A stretch of DNA of 64,000 bases from NCBI GenBank assembly GCA_018971385.1, contig JAGXAY010000003.1, positions 1 to 64,000 on the forward strand, written 5' to 3'. The stretch is from Acidobacteriota bacterium. Lineage in GTDB: Bacteria; Actinomycetota; Acidimicrobiia; Acidimicrobiales; RAAP-2. Each line of letters starts with the position of its first letter. Position 1 is the first letter of the stretch. Below, piece by piece: positions 62,400-64,000 of this stretch. Both the position numbers and the translations under genes were made by a program. The notes under the pieces were generated by a model. It saw nothing but the letters and a program-made list of their open reading frames with translations. It ran no database searches and was not told where the DNA came from.

Positions 62400-63415
62400 T
62401 ACAACCTCTCTAACAAGTTCTCGAGAATCCCTGACGTGCCGAGCGCGACAGGGTCTCCGTCAAAGTCTCTCACGGCGTGCGACACTCGGCGCGCCGCGTC
62501 CTCCTCGCCCAGGTGTTCCAACATCAACACGGCCGACGACACCGCCGCCAGGGGGTTAGCCATATTGCGACCCACGATGTCGTGGGCGGCCCCGTGCACG
62601 GGCTCGAAGAGGGAGGCTCCGGTGCGGTCCGGGTTCAAGTTGGCACTCGCGGCGTAGCCGATTCCCCCGCTCACCGCTCCCGCCAGGTCGGAAAGAATGT
62701 CGCCGAAGAGGTTGTCGGTGACGATGACGTTGTATCGACGGGGATCTTCGACGAGGTAGATGCAGGCGGCGTCCACGTGCTGGTAGTCCACGTCGACCCC
62801 GGGAAACTCCCCCGCCACCTCGTTCACGACTCGACTCCACAAATCACCAGCGAACGTCAGCACGTTCGTCTTGTGGACGAGGGTGACCTTCGGGGCGGCG
62901 GAGCGCTCCGCCCGCTGGAAGGCGTAGCGCACGCAACGCTCCACGCCGAATCGGGAGTTCACCGAGCCTTGAGTGGCAATCTCGTGGGGAGTCCCTCGGC
63001 GAAGGAAACCACCCTCTCCGGCGTAGGGACCCTCCGTGTTCTCCCGCACGATGGCGAACTCGCAGCCCTCCGCGAGCGAGCCCGCCACCCCGCGAAAGGG
63101 GCGGTAGTTCACGTAGAGATCGAGACCGAATCGCATCTTCAGCAACAGTCCGCGCTCGAGGGTACCCCCCGGAATCCGAGTGTCCCCAATGGCCGGGCCG
63201 ACGGCTCCGAGCATGATGGCGTCAAATCCGCGCAGCGTCTCGAGAGTGGCGTCATCCAGCACGAAACCGTCGCGGAGGAAACGAGCCGCCCCGAGGTCGA
63301 AAGAGGTCTCCTCCACCGCCACCCCAGCTGCTCGGACGACGGCGAGGGCCGCGGCCGTCACCTCCGGTCCAATGCCGTCGCCCCCGATGACCGCGATACG
63401 GTAGGTCTGAGTCAC
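62399..63415 (-). CDS. leuB: 3-isopropylmalate dehydrogenase
   Basis: The 338-residue enzyme oxidises 3-isopropylmalate in leucine biosynthesis. It has [72 protein letters not shown], the catalytic Lys region [10 protein letters not shown] and the metal-binding [27 protein letters not shown] 63415 is chosen because GGAGG lies 5 nt upstream and homology begins there; the frame is open 30 codons further. ENTEGPYAG can also occur in the related tartrate and isocitrate dehydrogenases, so assignment rests partly on the coupled ilvE. Confidence 0.92.
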   Translation of the reverse strand: MTQTYRIAVIGGDGIGPEVTAAALAVVRAAGVAVEETSFDLGAARFLRDGFVLDDATLETLRGFDAIMLGAVGPAIGDTRIPGGTLERGLLLKMRFGLDLYVNYRPFRGVAGSLAEGCEFAIVRENTEGPYAGEGGFLRRGTPHEIATQGSVNSRFGVERCVRYAFQRAERSAAPKVTLVHKTNVLTFAGDLWSRVVNEVAGEFPGVDVDYQHVDAACIYLVEDPRRYNVIVTDNLFGDILSDLAGAVSGGIGYAASANLNPDRTGASLFEPVHGAAHDIVGRNMANPLAAVSSAVLMLEHLGEEDAARRVSHAVRDFDGDPVALGTSGILENLLERL

Positions 63416-63522
63416 GTTGCCTCCTCGTTCCGCCTCTATTCTGCAGACTCGGCGGGAGACGAGGCAAAACCAACAACCCGACCCCCGGTAAACTTCCCCT
63501 CTCATAGAGACAGGACGGCGCC
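63416..63522. promoter_or_regulatory. Divergent promoter region between leuB and greA
   Basis: The 107-bp region serves both genes. On the plus strand TAAACT at 63489-63494 could be the -10 box of greA with a leader of about 22 nt containing a short AGGA. On the minus strand the leuB start has GGAGG. I see no leader peptide or attenuator hairpin for leuB. Confidence 0.35.
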
Positions 63523-63999
63523 ATGTCGCAGGACATTCACCGCATCACCCAAGCCACCCTCGATAAGTTGCGCGAGGAGTACCACCATCTGACGACGGTG
63601 GGTCGCACCGAGATTGCGCGCGTCATCGAAGCTGCTCGATCCCTCGGGGACCTCTCTGAGAATGGGGACTATCACGCCGCGAAGGATGAACAGGGCAAGA
63701 TGGAAGCCCGGATTCGCCAGATTGATCAGGTGATTCGTAACCACGAAATTGTCGAACGCGACGAGGAGTCTGGTGAAGTGCGCCACGCCTCCGTCGTCGC
63801 CGTGATCTACGACGGAGACAGCGCCGACGACGCCCAGGAGTTCTTCATTGGATCCATCGAGGAGAAGCCCGACGGCATCCTGGTCGCCTCGCCGGCCTCG
63901 CCCCTCGGGTCGGCCCTACTCGGACATCGAGTGGGTGACACGGTGGAGTACGAAGCGCCCAACGGGGCGATGCGAGTGACGATTGTGGGGTTGCGCTAA
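63523..63999 (+). CDS. greA: Transcription elongation factor GreA
   Basis: GreA restarts backtracked RNA polymerase by stimulating transcript cleavage. The 158-residue protein has the N-terminal coiled coil ([58 protein letters not shown]) with the acidic tip residues in DLSENGDY, and a C-terminal FKBP-like domain ending [32 protein letters not shown]. Length and both domains are normal. The TAA stop is almost at the window edge. Confidence 0.96.
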   Translation: MSQDIHRITQATLDKLREEYHHLTTVGRTEIARVIEAARSLGDLSENGDYHAAKDEQGKMEARIRQIDQVIRNHEIVERDEESGEVRHASVVAVIYDGDSADDAQEFFIGSIEEKPDGILVASPASPLGSALLGHRVGDTVEYEAPNGAMRVTIVGLR

Positions 64000-64000
64000 T

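Overview
The window is gene-dense, high-GC bacterial chromosome with no rRNA, tRNA, CRISPR array or insertion sequence that I could recognise. Several features point to Actinomycetota: an F420 guanylyltransferase (CofC/FbiD), a fused PafB-PafC type WYL regulator, an actinobacterial-type SUF operon with a Rieske ferredoxin and SufU, an FtsEX pair, a RipA-like NlpC/P60 hydrolase and a Lys/Ala-rich nucleoid-type protein. I infer an aerobic heterotroph, most likely of the class Acidimicrobiia or a close relative; the exact lineage cannot be fixed from the sequence alone.

Layout. 1-4401: oligopeptide ABC transporter (end of one permease, a second permease, a fused two-domain ATPase) around an opposite-strand membrane protein. 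4453-5946: RNase HII, CofC and a Lys/Ala-rich protein. 5947-10506: an accessory island with nested inverted repeats, a VirD4/TraG-like coupling ATPase, a convergent MobF/TrwC-like relaxase with an intact His cluster, and a PafBC-like regulator that lies upstream of the relaxase on the same strand. 10540-21995: housekeeping genes (moaC, fmdB-like, dxs, msrB, ftsEX, prfB, secA, a rhamnosyltransferase-like gene with rmlD, birA). 22054-36154: a biotin-dependent acyl-CoA carboxylase operon, a methylmalonyl-CoA mutase large subunit, a rhodanese-E1 fusion, a nitroreductase, an adenosyltransferase-pepA-SDR operon and metH. 36151-43077: an lpd-E2-lipBA(fusion)-epimerase operon, Rrf2-rnhA and an unusual alpha/beta protein. 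43133-51036: the iron-sulfur assembly region, divided between a plus-strand sufC-sufS-sufU set and a minus-strand sufB-orf-sufD-Rieske-sufC set, with an LCP gene between them. 51122-63999: oligopeptidase B, flavin reductase, mutY, an NlpC/P60 hydrolase with an Lgt-like protein, an MFS transporter, uncharacterised proteins, acyl-CoA dehydrogenase, ilvE, leuB and greA.

Metabolic links. The carboxylase alpha subunit with its biotin ligase, the mutase and the cobalamin adenosyltransferase together suggest propionyl-CoA to succinyl-CoA conversion; the adenosyltransferase and MetH both point to cobalamin use. Lipoyl synthesis (LipBA fusion) is encoded with the E2 and E3 subunits that need it. SUF supplies clusters to LipA, MutY and the Rieske protein.

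Expression signals. At least 18 gene starts carry TANNNT (most often TAGGCT) 6-9 nt before GTG or ATG with no Shine-Dalgarno sequence, the pattern of leaderless mRNAs. I used it to choose several starts. Genes within operons usually overlap by 4 nt (ATGA/GTGA) or 1 nt, and three convergent pairs share one CTAG as both stop codons.

The most interesting items are the relaxase/coupling-protein/PafBC island, the leaderless promoter signature, the two different SufC proteins with a Cys-rich small protein inside the SUF operon, the LipB-LipA fusion, and the rhodanese-first MoeB-like fusion.
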